From contig JAJCZJ010000125.1 in the NCBI GenBank assembly GCA_029262455.1, positions 1 through 64,000 on the forward strand: a DNA stretch of 64,000 bases. Direction: 5' to 3'. This DNA comes from Deltaproteobacteria bacterium. Lineage in GTDB: Bacteria > Desulfobacterota > Binatia > HRBIN30 > CADEER01. The notes under the pieces were generated by a model. It searched no databases. It saw only the letters and a list, made by a program, of their open reading frames with translations, and had not been told where the DNA came from. Both the position numbers and the translations under genes were made by a program. Of this stretch, positions 17,969 through 26,524 are shown in pieces; position 1 is the stretch's first letter, and every line of letters starts with the position of its first letter.

Positions 17969-18970
17969 TTACCAACGCAGCAGCACTGAAGCCCAGGTGA
18001 AGCCAGCACCAAAGGCGACCAAACAGACCAGATCGCCTTCGTTCAGCCGGCCGTCTTCCAGAGCGTCGTACAATGCGATCGGGATCGTTGCCGCCGTCGT
18101 GTTGCCCAACTTCTGAATGTTGTTGACGACCTTCTCTTCCGGAAACTCCAAGGCCATCGCGACTGCCTGGTTGATGCGCAGATTCGCCTGGTGCGGAACC
18201 AACAGGTCAATATCCGACACCGAGTATCCACCCGCTGCCACCGCTTCCCGAATCGCCTCCGCAGACCGCGTCACTGCGTGCTTGAATACGTATCGCCCCT
18301 GCATCTTGGGGAAGATCGGTGGGTCGTCCGACGTGATCATTTCTTCGGTCAAGCGATGCGGCGCGCGAGCCGACACAGCTTCAAGCCAAAGCTTGTCCGC
18401 GAACTTGCCGTCCGAGTGCAGATGTGTCGAGAGGATTCCGCGCTCATCGTCATCGCCTCGTTCGATCACCGCCGCGCCTGCACCGTCGCCGAATAAGACG
18501 GCCACCTGCCGCCCGCGGGTCGTGAAGTCGAGACCCGTAGAATGAACTTCACCGCCGACGAGCAGAACTCGTTCGTAGCGGCCGGCCTGAATGAACGCGT
18601 CCGCAACCGTCAACCCATAGAGAAAACCAGTACATTGATTGCGAACATCCATCGCCGGCACATCGGGGATCCCAAGGCGGTCCTGCAGCACACATGCGCT
18701 CGCCGGCATGTCGTAGTCGGGGCTGAGTGTTCCGAAGAGAATGCAGTCGATATCACCCGGCTCGAGCCCTGCCCGATCGAGAGCCTGCCGCGCTGCGACG
18801 GCGCCGAGATCGGCGGGCCCGGTGTTCTCCGAGATGTGATGGCGCTGCTGAATGCCCGAACGCTGCTGGATCCACTCGTCGTCGGTCTCCATAAGCCCGG
18901 CGAGATCGTCGTTGGTGACGATCTTGTCGGCGAGACACCTGCCAACGGATCGAATTCGAGTAAGTCCCAT
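17969..18970 (-). CDS. fabH: 3-oxoacyl-ACP synthase III (KAS III)
   Basis: A 333-residue KAS III enzyme that condenses an acyl-CoA with malonyl-ACP to start fatty-acid chains. The Cys-His-Asn triad is complete: Cys in RNQCTGF, His in VPHQANLRI, Asn in LGNTTAATIP. The ATG at 18970 has GAGGAAAG directly upstream and is seven bases past the stop of the KAS III-like gene before it, so earlier in-frame starts are rejected. Clustering with a second, divergent KAS III and a ferredoxin fusion, rather than with fabD/fabG/acpP, suggests a specialised role (secondary lipid or olefin-like product) instead of housekeeping synthesis; this is inference. Confidence 0.9.
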   Translation of the reverse strand: MGLTRIRSVGRCLADKIVTNDDLAGLMETDDEWIQQRSGIQQRHHISENTGPADLGAVAARQALDRAGLEPGDIDCILFGTLSPDYDMPASACVLQDRLGIPDVPAMDVRNQCTGFLYGLTVADAFIQAGRYERVLLVGGEVHSTGLDFTTRGRQVAVLFGDGAGAAVIERGDDDERGILSTHLHSDGKFADKLWLEAVSARAPHRLTEEMITSDDPPIFPKMQGRYVFKHAVTRSAEAIREAVAAGGYSVSDIDLLVPHQANLRINQAVAMALEFPEEKVVNNIQKLGNTTAATIPIALYDALEDGRLNEGDLVCLVAFGAGFTWASVLLRW

Positions 18971-18977
18971 ACTTTCC

Positions 18978-19916
18978 TCACTCACACTCGAGCAGTGCCG
19001 CACCCCAGGTGTAGCCCGCACCGCAAGTCGCCAAACAAACGCGGGCCCCGGTTCCGATTCGACCGTCGCGACGTGCTTGATCAAATGCCACCGGCAAAGA
19101 CGCAGCCGTCAAATGTCCGTTCTCTTCCGACGCAACAATCAATCGCTCGGCCGGAATCGACAAAGCTGCCGCCGCATCCGCGGCGACCTCGGGAAAAATG
19201 TGACTGACGATGAAAACGTCAACTTCATCCGCCGCGCTGCCATCCAATTCCAACACCTCGCCAACCACCTGCGGCAACTTTTCGCGGCCAAATTCACTCA
19301 CGTGGTCACGGTCGATCTGTAGATAGTGGCCGCCGCGTTTGAGGTCGTCCACCGTTACCCGCGTCGGATAGCGGCCGCACGCAGGGAACTCAACCCAAAA
19401 GCGCTGATGGTGGCGCCCCTCAGATCCACAAACGATCTTGCGTATCGCGCCAAATCCGGGCTCGCGCCCCAACGCGAGCACCGCGCCGCCATCACCATAA
19501 AGAGACGACACCCATTGTCCGGCCTCGGACTCATCCATCGCCGAGGAGTGGACTTCCGCGGCAGCCAAAAGGATCCGCTCGTACTTACCCGCCTCGATCA
19601 GGTCGTTCGCCACCGCCAAACCCATCAGAAAGCCTGAACACTGGCCGCGGACATCCAAGGCACCAACCGTGGCGCAACCGAGGCTGTCCTGCAGAAAGCA
19701 ACCCGCCCCCGGGAACGTAACGTCCGGTGTCATCGTCGCGAACACGATCATCTCGACGGATTCCGGTGACCAACCCGCCTCCGAAAACGCCACAGCGCAG
19801 GCAGAGTACGCTAATTCAGACGGGCCGCTCGGCGACGCGACGACCGGGCGCGACACGCCGCCAACATCCTTTCGCGGCGGTAGCTCGTGACTCAGACCGA
19901 GGATCGACGCACCCAC
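18978..19916 (-). CDS. Divergent KAS III-like protein with altered active site
   Basis: A 312-residue thiolase-fold protein of the KAS III family. The nucleophile Cys is kept (RGQCSGF) and a His sits where the catalytic one belongs (SHIFPEVAA, without the usual QAN), but the GNTTAAS Asn is replaced in GHLTAASLP, where His occupies that position. KAS III-like acyltransferases that no longer decarboxylate malonyl-ACP show changes of this kind, so acyl transfer rather than condensation is possible. The gene starts four bases after the ferredoxin-fusion stop and ends seven bases before fabH. It may form a heterodimer with FabH, as some KAS III pairs do; this is untested. Confidence 0.8.
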   Translation of the reverse strand: MGASILGLSHELPPRKDVGGVSRPVVASPSGPSELAYSACAVAFSEAGWSPESVEMIVFATMTPDVTFPGAGCFLQDSLGCATVGALDVRGQCSGFLMGLAVANDLIEAGKYERILLAAAEVHSSAMDESEAGQWVSSLYGDGGAVLALGREPGFGAIRKIVCGSEGRHHQRFWVEFPACGRYPTRVTVDDLKRGGHYLQIDRDHVSEFGREKLPQVVGEVLELDGSAADEVDVFIVSHIFPEVAADAAAALSIPAERLIVASEENGHLTAASLPVAFDQARRDGRIGTGARVCLATCGAGYTWGAALLECE

Positions 19917-19920
19917 GACT

Positions 19921-21279
19921 CTACACCTTACGCGGTAACGCGATCTCCAGATTGTTGCCCTGGAACCGATGCCGAAACCCGGCAGGCTTTACCGGCAGCG
20001 TGATATTGGTCGTAAAGTCCGGGGGAAACGCCGGCGAAACCGCGGCGATCCTGCGCACGTTCTCGTCCGTGACCCTGCCCTTGATCGTCAGCTGCGTCCC
20101 GCTCAAGGCAATCTCGTAATCGTAGTCCGGCATCACATCGCCCACGCCGAGCTCTTCTTTGATTCCCGAAGGCGGCACAACACGCGGAAACTCGAACTCG
20201 ACGAGGCACCCATTCAGGTCTTCACGAACTCTGTACACGTCGCCGTAGCGCCGCTCGCGTTCGAGCTTGTCACCGAACCGCGCATCGGTGAAACCGTCTT
20301 GACCGACGCCACCTTGCACTTCGGGAGGGCCCGCCAGGCTGAGGATCGGCGACGCCAAAGGAACCAACGGCAAGCCGTAAGCCGCTGCTCGGTAAACGAC
20401 CTGGTCCGCCGGAGCTCCGCGAAAGCTTTCACGCATGCGCCAGATGAGTTCGAGCGACGCAATCGTGACTCCGAGAAACAACAACCACTTGAGCTGGTTC
20501 GAGAAAACCGAGCGATTGAGCGCTACGGCACCAACGGCCGCGAAAACGAGCGGGTAGATCAACATGTTGTGCAGCGCGTTGAGACCTGTTGCGCCAGCTA
20601 CCGAGAAAAAGCGCCGATCCGCGACCGCTCGTTCGATTTCGCGTTTTTGCGCGAAAGGCAGCGCTCCGAGAATCGGCTGAGCCAGCGCGATTAGAAGCTT
20701 GGTCCAAGACGGTTTCGACACCCACCCAACAGCAAGCTGATCAACCGCGGCGTCGAACGACATATTGAGTTCACCCGCGAAGCTCTTTTCAGACCGCGGC
20801 TCCTTGGCCGGCGGCGGAGCGATCGGCTTTTCGACCGGCCCCGTAGACGCAGCAGCCACGGGAGCAGCGGCTGCTACCGCGGCCGCCGGTGCCGCAGCGG
20901 GTGCCGCTGCAGCTCCGGTGTCCGCAGCCCCATCTCCATCAGCGCGTCCGGGATTGAATCGCGACGGAAAGTCATCGGGGAACGACTCACCCGGATGTAG
21001 CTCGCGCGCCCGCTGAATGAGAACTTCTTCGGTCTCGGGAATCGCCGGATTGGGAATACAAACATCTACGGGGCAAACCGTGGCACACGCTTCCTCGTCG
21101 TGAAAACCGACACACTCGGTGCACTTCTCAGGAACGATATAGAAGACTTCGTTCGAGAGAGCAGGACTCGTGACACCATTGAACTCTGACTCGACCCCGC
21201 CTTGGTAGATAGCGGTGTTCGGACATTCAGGTTCGCAGGCACCACAGTTGATACACTCTTCGGTGATCATCGTGGCCAT
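19921..21279 (-). CDS. Ferredoxin-membrane-alpha-crystallin-like fusion protein
   Basis: A 452-residue protein with an unusual architecture. Residues 1-100 are a two-cluster [4Fe-4S] ferredoxin of the YfhL type (CINCGACEPECP and CTECVGF...ACATVCPVDVC). An Ala/Pro-rich linker (about 110-170) leads to two hydrophobic segments (about 230-285) and then a C-terminal beta-rich domain (about 350-450). The pattern LTIKGRVTDENVRR ... FTTNITLPVKP ... LEIALPRKV in that domain resembles an Hsp20/alpha-crystallin fold. It should be membrane-anchored with the iron-sulphur domain in the cytoplasm. It is the first gene of the tight KAS III-like/fabH/rimI operon. I know no named family with this combination; the Hsp20 call is by pattern only. 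Confidence 0.72.
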   Translation of the reverse strand: MATMITEECINCGACEPECPNTAIYQGGVESEFNGVTSPALSNEVFYIVPEKCTECVGFHDEEACATVCPVDVCIPNPAIPETEEVLIQRARELHPGESFPDDFPSRFNPGRADGDGAADTGAAAAPAAAPAAAVAAAAPVAAASTGPVEKPIAPPPAKEPRSEKSFAGELNMSFDAAVDQLAVGWVSKPSWTKLLIALAQPILGALPFAQKREIERAVADRRFFSVAGATGLNALHNMLIYPLVFAAVGAVALNRSVFSNQLKWLLFLGVTIASLELIWRMRESFRGAPADQVVYRAAAYGLPLVPLASPILSLAGPPEVQGGVGQDGFTDARFGDKLERERRYGDVYRVREDLNGCLVEFEFPRVVPPSGIKEELGVGDVMPDYDYEIALSGTQLTIKGRVTDENVRRIAAVSPAFPPDFTTNITLPVKPAGFRHRFQGNNLEIALPRKV

Positions 21280-21319
21280 CGGTAATATCCCCTTGCAAAA
21301 GCGTTGAAGTGACCCAGTT

Positions 21320-21400
21320 TACGTAGCCTTTTCCCCATGTCGGTTCAACGTAACCTGTGCCCACACCCCGCTAATCCGTGGGACAAAAAAGGCTAACGTA
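21320..21400. repeat. Long inverted repeat between FUN14 and ferredoxin-fusion genes
   Basis: TACGTAGCCTTTT (21320-21332) pairs with AAAAGGCTAACGTA (21387-21400), with one bulged base, around a 54-base centre. It lies in the 131-bp gap between two genes transcribed leftward. It could form a long-stem structure that attenuates read-through, or be the ends of a degraded small element. No T-tract makes it a clear terminator. Confidence 0.4.
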
Positions 21401-21410
21401 TGAGAAGCAC

Positions 21411-21734
21411 TCACCCCAACTTGAAACCAATGGCAAACCCAGCGACAAATCCCCCGCCCCATGGCAGGTTGTTCGTCAAGATTGACCAGGCACTCTGCGC
21501 AGCGCCTCGTCCCTGCTCGCTGTTTGCCGCCTGCTCCGCAGCGGTTTGCACCGCCCCCCAGTCGACGTCGATCCACCCTTGGTGCACCATCGCTTGGATC
21601 AAAATGAACGCGATCCCGAGCACGAGCGCAGCCAACTTGGTGAATTTCTTGGCGGTATACCCGACCGCAGCGCCGGTTAGTCCGCCAAACCCCAGCCCAG
21701 ACAGCGGCCCCATTAGCGCAGACATTTCAGGCAT
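21411..21734 (-). CDS. FUN14-family membrane protein
   Basis: A 107-residue small membrane protein with the FUN14 pattern: a Gly-rich hydrophobic N-terminus (GLGFGGLTGAAVGYTAKKFTK), a central hydrophobic helix (LAALVLGIAFILIQAMV), HQGWIDVDW and a C-terminal GGGFVAGFAIGFKLG. Eukaryotic FUN14 proteins act at mitochondria; bacterial members have no settled function. The ATG at 21734 has GGAGTAGGG upstream. It lies 131 bp before the ferredoxin-fusion gene on the same strand and may be the head of that operon, although an inverted repeat separates them. Confidence 0.8.
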   Translation of the reverse strand: MPEMSALMGPLSGLGFGGLTGAAVGYTAKKFTKLAALVLGIAFILIQAMVHQGWIDVDWGAVQTAAEQAANSEQGRGAAQSAWSILTNNLPWGGGFVAGFAIGFKLG

Positions 21735-21805
21735 CGCCCTACTCCGCCAGATCTACAGGCCGCGCGCAAGGCTCGCCCCGGCGATCCGGGGAGGTCACTA
21801 GGCCC

Positions 21806-22756
21806 TTGGTCCCTGGCGATACGAAACCACGCAGCCAAACGCTCAAGTCCGCCGCTTTGGACATCGGCTTCGACGCTGTAGGGATCTGTGATCTCAGCGG
21901 CGTTCATCGCAACGCGCTCGACTCATGGCTCGCGGCTGGCCACGCCGGCACCATGGGGTACATGCAGCGCCAGGCCGACCGCCGTCGGTCCCCAGCCACG
22001 ATCGTGGCTGGGGCGACACGAGCCATTGTCACGCTATCGAGCTATTTCCAACCGAACCAAAGCCCGAGCCCGGGGGCACGCGTGGCTCGCTACGCCTGGG
22101 GCGAAGACTATCACGACGTCATTGGCCAACGGCTCGAGAGACTCGCCTCCAAGGCCATCGATCTCGGCGCCTCACCAGAGAAAACCCGAGCCTACGTAGA
22201 CGCCGGCCCGGTACCCGAGCGCGAGCTCGCGCAAAGAGCCGGGCTCGGATGGATCGCCAAGAACACCATGCTGATCCATCCATCCGTCGGATCGTATACC
22301 TTCATCGGCTGCGTTCTCACCGACCTGGACCTAGAGTGCGACGTTCCTTTTTCAACCGACCACTGTGGCAGCTGTCAGGCTTGCATCGAGGCCTGCCCGA
22401 CCGACGCGTTTCCAGAAAACCGTGTGCTCGACGCGCGCCGCTGCATCTCCTTCCTGACCATCGAATACCGCAGCGACTTCGACGCAGAACAATCACCGGC
22501 TATCGGAGATTGGGTATTCGGATGCGACATCTGCCAAGAAGTGTGCCCTTGGAATGGGAAGTTCGCTCTGCCGACAAAAGAGCCCCGTTTCACCCCCCGG
22601 CCAAATCTCGCCAAACCCGACCTATCGACGCTGCTCGAACAATCGGAGTCAGAGTTCGCCGACCACTACAACGGAACCGCGTTCGAGCGGACTAGACGAT
22701 CGGGGATACAGCGCAACGCACGAGCCGTCACGGAAAACATCAACAGGGCGAAATAG
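21806..22756 (+). CDS. queG: Epoxyqueuosine reductase
   Basis: A 316-residue cobalamin- and iron-sulphur-dependent enzyme for the last step of queuosine synthesis, reducing epoxyqueuosine in tRNA. Seen: the N-terminal cobalamin-binding domain with GTMGYMQRQADRRRSP and RYAWGEDYHDVI, the catalytic region AYVDAGPVPERELAQRAGLGWI, and two 4Fe-4S motifs (CGSCQACIEACP and CDICQEVCPW). The start is taken as TTG 21806, with GGGGAGG eleven bases upstream; no better start precedes the conserved domain. The C-terminal HEAT-like extension found in some QueG is short or absent. It diverges from the FUN14 gene, 71 bp away. Confidence 0.92.
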   Translation: MVPGDTKPRSQTLKSAALDIGFDAVGICDLSGVHRNALDSWLAAGHAGTMGYMQRQADRRRSPATIVAGATRAIVTLSSYFQPNQSPSPGARVARYAWGEDYHDVIGQRLERLASKAIDLGASPEKTRAYVDAGPVPERELAQRAGLGWIAKNTMLIHPSVGSYTFIGCVLTDLDLECDVPFSTDHCGSCQACIEACPTDAFPENRVLDARRCISFLTIEYRSDFDAEQSPAIGDWVFGCDICQEVCPWNGKFALPTKEPRFTPRPNLAKPDLSTLLEQSESEFADHYNGTAFERTRRSGIQRNARAVTENINRAK

Positions 22757-22776
22757 GACGATCGGCACCGCGGCTC

Positions 22777-24495
22777 TCACAACTGCGCACCGGGGCAAAA
22801 GACGCAACGTATCTCGGTCGAGTTGCGAATACGGACGGCAGCCAGCCCGCCAAAGTCCTTGCTAGCAAGTTCACTCCACGGCTCTTCGCGCTCTTCCGAC
22901 ACATCAAAGCACAGGACGTCGAAATCGACGCAAGATCGATCGACTCCGCGACTCAACCAATCATCGACCGCAGACATATTATCACTCAACCGATACGCCC
23001 TGTCGTAGAGGGAACCGCGCCGCAAGTTTTCAACCAAATCTTCGCGCCTCGTGACCAAAGCGATCCTGCGATCCGCAAACCTCTGGTGCACCTCGATGAC
23101 ACCGTCCATGGCGTTGTATCCATAGAGTCCGTCGACTGGATGGATGATGGTGATCGCACTTCCATAAATGTACCAAACAAAAAGGCCTGCACACCCAAAC
23201 CCGCCGAGCACACGAGCCAAGCGCTGCTCCCAAACAAACTTGAGCGACACCGCCAACGGAAGCGTCGCAAAGAACAAATAAAGAGGAAGCAAGTGATACA
23301 CCCGCTTTGTAGATGCCGTGTGATACCCGTTATTCGTAACGGTCAGCAGGCACGTCTCGAGCAAGAGCATTGCCAGCAGCCACGGAGTCGCCGCCGGGAG
23401 TCGGAATTTTTGCCGAAAGAAGGGAACGATTCCAAGTGCAGCCAGGACCACCCCGGCGAGGTACAAAGTGCCCCCCGGCGGTGGCAGCATCCCGCCTAGG
23501 ACGCCCAGACTGCGGGTGCCCGACCGGTCGGGGTACAGAAGAATCTCGACCGCAATGCGCCACAAATAGTCCAACTCCCAAATCGGCTTTGCTTGCGTGC
23601 CGACGATGAAGCCGAAGAAACCGCGCCACTGAACGATGATCGGCGTGATCACAACGAGAGCGGTGAGAAGAGCAACTCCAACACGAACACCCTGTCCCCG
23701 CCGAACTCCGTCTACAGCAATCATCGCTCCGGCTACGACCACCGACGGCCAGGCCGTCTGGGTCATGTAAGCCGATAGACCGCCCAGCAATCCGGCAGCC
23801 ATCCACAGCCGCCAATCGTCCCACCCGCGCCATAGCAATACTGCCGTCGCAAGAGTGCCGTACGCGAACACAAAGCTGTCGATGTGGGCGTAGCTGACAA
23901 AAGAGAACCAAAGAAAGACGTAGTTGCCCGCAAGGCAGAGGCAAATCGCGAGGCTCCACCAGCGGCCCAAAATCGCCCGGAAGAAGCAATAGATCGCAGC
24001 CAGTGCACCGATCGTCACGATCAGCTTGCCGATGCGGTGCATCAAGAACGATGGCGTAGCGACAAACACCAACCCGTTGAAGGCCAACGAGTGCGGGTAG
24101 GTAAAGTGCAAATCCACACCCTCGACGCTGAGCAGCGACTTTTTCACACCTTCACGTGCCGCCATCTCAGCGACGGCGTACCAAGTCACCGAATCGCCGG
24201 TGAATGCCCAACGCCAATCGTTCCAGTGCGGCAACCACAGGACCGCAAAAACACACAACAACACTGCTAAGAGTCTTCCCTCGCCCGGGTCGAGGCGCCA
24301 AGCAACCGTTTGCGACCCGAAGTGCCGCCGCGCTTCGTAGCACCACAGGGCCAGCCCCGCCGCCCAGAGCAATACCGGTATCCAGTCGTGCACGCGCGGC
24401 CGCAGCGTCGCGCCGAAAGCAACGAGACCCGTTGCCACAAGGGCAACACGTACAAACGCGGCGACCCCGAGATGCGCGCTATTCGCGGCTTTCAT
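22777..24495 (-). CDS. GT-C type membrane glycosyltransferase, substrate unknown
   Basis: A 572-residue protein with about ten to twelve hydrophobic segments and a short soluble C-terminal domain (about residues 465-572). The first periplasmic loop contains WAFTGDSVTWYAVAEMA, whose Asp is in the position of the catalytic acid of PMT/ArnT-type enzymes using polyprenyl-linked sugars. Later loops carry NGYHTASTKRVYHLLP. No close named family is recognised. Its ATG overlaps the stop of the NFACT-R gene by four bases (ATGA), so the two are coupled. It converges with queG. A role in decorating a surface polymer, lipid or protein is inferred from the fold only. Confidence 0.7.
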   Translation of the reverse strand: MKAANSAHLGVAAFVRVALVATGLVAFGATLRPRVHDWIPVLLWAAGLALWCYEARRHFGSQTVAWRLDPGEGRLLAVLLCVFAVLWLPHWNDWRWAFTGDSVTWYAVAEMAAREGVKKSLLSVEGVDLHFTYPHSLAFNGLVFVATPSFLMHRIGKLIVTIGALAAIYCFFRAILGRWWSLAICLCLAGNYVFLWFSFVSYAHIDSFVFAYGTLATAVLLWRGWDDWRLWMAAGLLGGLSAYMTQTAWPSVVVAGAMIAVDGVRRGQGVRVGVALLTALVVITPIIVQWRGFFGFIVGTQAKPIWELDYLWRIAVEILLYPDRSGTRSLGVLGGMLPPPGGTLYLAGVVLAALGIVPFFRQKFRLPAATPWLLAMLLLETCLLTVTNNGYHTASTKRVYHLLPLYLFFATLPLAVSLKFVWEQRLARVLGGFGCAGLFVWYIYGSAITIIHPVDGLYGYNAMDGVIEVHQRFADRRIALVTRREDLVENLRRGSLYDRAYRLSDNMSAVDDWLSRGVDRSCVDFDVLCFDVSEEREEPWSELASKDFGGLAAVRIRNSTEIRCVFCPGAQL

Positions 24496-24914
24496 TCGCG
24501 AATCGGCGAAGCTTGGACAGATCGAAAGCGACGCAACGCAACCTTGCCCGCCTCGTAGCCGCGCGGCTTGGAAACATCGGAACGAAGCGCAACATGTACG
24601 GCCGTCCGTCCCCCCTTGCGCCCACTCGAATACCCCACCGCGAGACTCGCTGCATAGCGCAATGTGTCACGCGGAATCGCAGCTCTATCAGGGTTGCGGA
24701 TCACGACATGAGAGCCTGGGCCGCTGGCAATGTGGAGCCAGGTGTCATTCGGAGACGCCACCTTGAAAGTCAATACATCGTTGTCTCGCGCCGTCTTACC
24801 GACCAACACCGTGAAGCCATCCGGCGATTCGAATCGGCGCGCGACCACACGCCCGGCCCAAACACCGGCGTCGCGATCACCGTCCTGCCCCTCCCCAAAA
24901 TCAGTCACCAGCAC
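24492..24914 (-). CDS. Stand-alone NFACT-R (DUF814) domain protein
   Basis: A 140-residue protein consisting of just the NFACT-R domain, which in RqcH/FbpA-type proteins is the C-terminal RNA-binding part used in ribosome quality control. Seen: SPDGFTVLVGKTARDNDVLTFK, NDTWLHIASGPGSHVVIRNP and the C-terminal VSKPRGYEAGKVALRRFRSV. The N-terminal NFACT-N and coiled-coil regions are absent, and the open frame is too short to hold them. The start is a GTG at 24914. The stop overlaps the ATG of the membrane glycosyltransferase by four bases. Single-domain versions exist elsewhere, but their function is not settled. Confidence 0.82.
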   Translation of the reverse strand: MLVTDFGEGQDGDRDAGVWAGRVVARRFESPDGFTVLVGKTARDNDVLTFKVASPNDTWLHIASGPGSHVVIRNPDRAAIPRDTLRYAASLAVGYSSGRKGGRTAVHVALRSDVSKPRGYEAGKVALRRFRSVQASPIRE

Positions 24915-24981
24915 TACCCACTACAAGTACCGGAGAACATCAAGACGACAACTCCACCGTCCGTCCAAACTGCACAAGCCT

Positions 24982-26193
24982 CTATGATTCAAAAAACTCG
25001 ACCAATTCGTCGTCGACCGCCGCTGCATCACGACGCCCCATCTCCATCAATCGCGCGGCGTAACAGCCATCGAAATACAGATACGAAAGGACATCTGCCT
25101 CGCTAACATCGCTGTCGGCGAGATAGCGCAAGATACTGCGCCTGAGGTATCCCCCCGTCGCCGATCGGAGTTGCGAGCGCAAACATTCAGCCGCCTCGAC
25201 CCCAAGATCCGCGGACGGGCGGATGAATAGAGAATCGACGATCCGATAGGGGCGCCCGCGGTGTGCGACGATCGGTTCATTGATTCGTTCGAGAAAGCCG
25301 TCGCCGAACGCTTCCACCCCGTTGCGTAGTATATCGTTAAATAGGCGCATGCGATCGAGATCATACTCGACGCGATCGAGAAGCAACGCATTGAGCGCCT
25401 TACCCGCGAGATAGAGAGGGCTCTGCGCGATCGCCTCACGGGACGCAACGAGCTCAGCGGCGTCTTCCGCAAGACTCTTGAGACCTATCACCAAGACTTT
25501 GTCCGCGCCGAGCCGCAAGGCCGGCGACAGCGGCGTATTCATACGCAAACCACCATCACTAAAAAACCGCGCGCCAATCTTGATCGCCGGAAAGATCAGT
25601 GGGATCGAAGCGGAAGCCAAGGCATGGTCAGGACCAATCTGCGCCGGTTCGGTAACGACGAGGGGGTCGGCTGCGCAAACCGGCGCACCGGGCCCGGCAC
25701 AATCGACAAACACGCGCGAACGGCCGCTCGCAATCTCCGTCGCCGTGACCGCAAGACCGAGGAGGTCCCCTTCGTCGATGTTGCGTCGAAGTAGATCCCA
25801 ACGAACCGATTTCCGGACCAGGGCCTCCAGGCCCTGGGTATTGAACAGACCGCGCAAACGCCGACCCCCCGTCGAGTCCTTGCCACGCCCCCCCAAGAGC
25901 TGCCAAGGCAAGCGAGCCAGGGCCGGTACAGAGAGAGACATGACCGACTCAAACGAAAGAGACCGCCAGATTGCGGCCAGTCGCTGGCCGCATTGAGCGT
26001 CCCCTTGGGCACCCGCAAGGTAGCAAGCGTTGATCGCACCTACGCTCGTGCCGGTGATGATGTCAAAGTGCACCTGCCGACCGAGCCGGCGGCTAACCTC
26101 GCTATAGACGTAGGACAAAACCCCCGCCTCGTAGGCCCCGCGCGCGCCTCCTCCCGACAAGACAACGGCGGTGCGGCGAGAGGCGTCGCTCAT
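24982..26193 (-). CDS. Patatin-like phospholipase
   Basis: A 403-residue acyl hydrolase of the patatin family. Seen: the oxyanion motif SGGGARGAYEAGVL, the nucleophile Ser in ITGTSVGAINA, and the catalytic Asp in FFSDGGLRMNTPL. About 170 residues follow the catalytic domain, including a DUF3336-like helical stretch. The ATG at 26193 is used because it begins just before the catalytic core and four bases after the stop of the cupin gene; the frame is open to 26310. No signal peptide is seen, so it probably acts on membrane phospholipids from the cytoplasm. It is the fourth gene in the SDR-SDR-cupin-patatin run. Confidence 0.87.
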   Translation of the reverse strand: MSDASRRTAVVLSGGGARGAYEAGVLSYVYSEVSRRLGRQVHFDIITGTSVGAINACYLAGAQGDAQCGQRLAAIWRSLSFESVMSLSVPALARLPWQLLGGRGKDSTGGRRLRGLFNTQGLEALVRKSVRWDLLRRNIDEGDLLGLAVTATEIASGRSRVFVDCAGPGAPVCAADPLVVTEPAQIGPDHALASASIPLIFPAIKIGARFFSDGGLRMNTPLSPALRLGADKVLVIGLKSLAEDAAELVASREAIAQSPLYLAGKALNALLLDRVEYDLDRMRLFNDILRNGVEAFGDGFLERINEPIVAHRGRPYRIVDSLFIRPSADLGVEAAECLRSQLRSATGGYLRRSILRYLADSDVSEADVLSYLYFDGCYAARLMEMGRRDAAAVDDELVEFFES

Positions 26194-26197
26194 CGTA

Positions 26198-26524
26198 TCA
26201 GGATGCGGAAGACTCGGGTCGGCGTCGTCGGCCGACCAGATACGTCGCACCCGACTCACCGGCAACCGCGCTGTGTACAGTGCCACGCGGCAAGACCAGA
26301 CGATCACCACTGAGTAGTCGAAGCTGGTCGCCCGCGATGCCGAAAGTCATCTCACCGGAGCACAACCACAGAGTCTCGTCGTGATCGTGGTGGTGCGGTT
26401 CATAGCGCGTCGCAGCAGCGTCACTCCAACGAACTACCTCAAAACCGTCAGACTCGAGCTCAGCCCGACACCTCGATTCATTCGGAGCTTCAGAGCCGCT
26501 CCATCCGAAGACCTGCGCCTTCAC
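26198..26524 (-). CDS. Small cupin-domain protein
   Basis: A 108-residue single cupin barrel. The first cupin motif is seen as EPHHHDHDETLWLCSGEMTF and the second as GDRLVLPRGTVHSAV, together providing His/Glu ligands for a metal. Such small cupins may be isomerases, dioxygenases or binding proteins; nothing here chooses between them. The gene overlaps the preceding SDR gene by four bases and ends four bases before the patatin start, so it sits in a translationally coupled operon. Confidence 0.8.
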   Translation of the reverse strand: MKAQVFGWSGSEAPNESRCRAELESDGFEVVRWSDAAATRYEPHHHDHDETLWLCSGEMTFGIAGDQLRLLSGDRLVLPRGTVHSAVAGESGATYLVGRRRRPESSAS

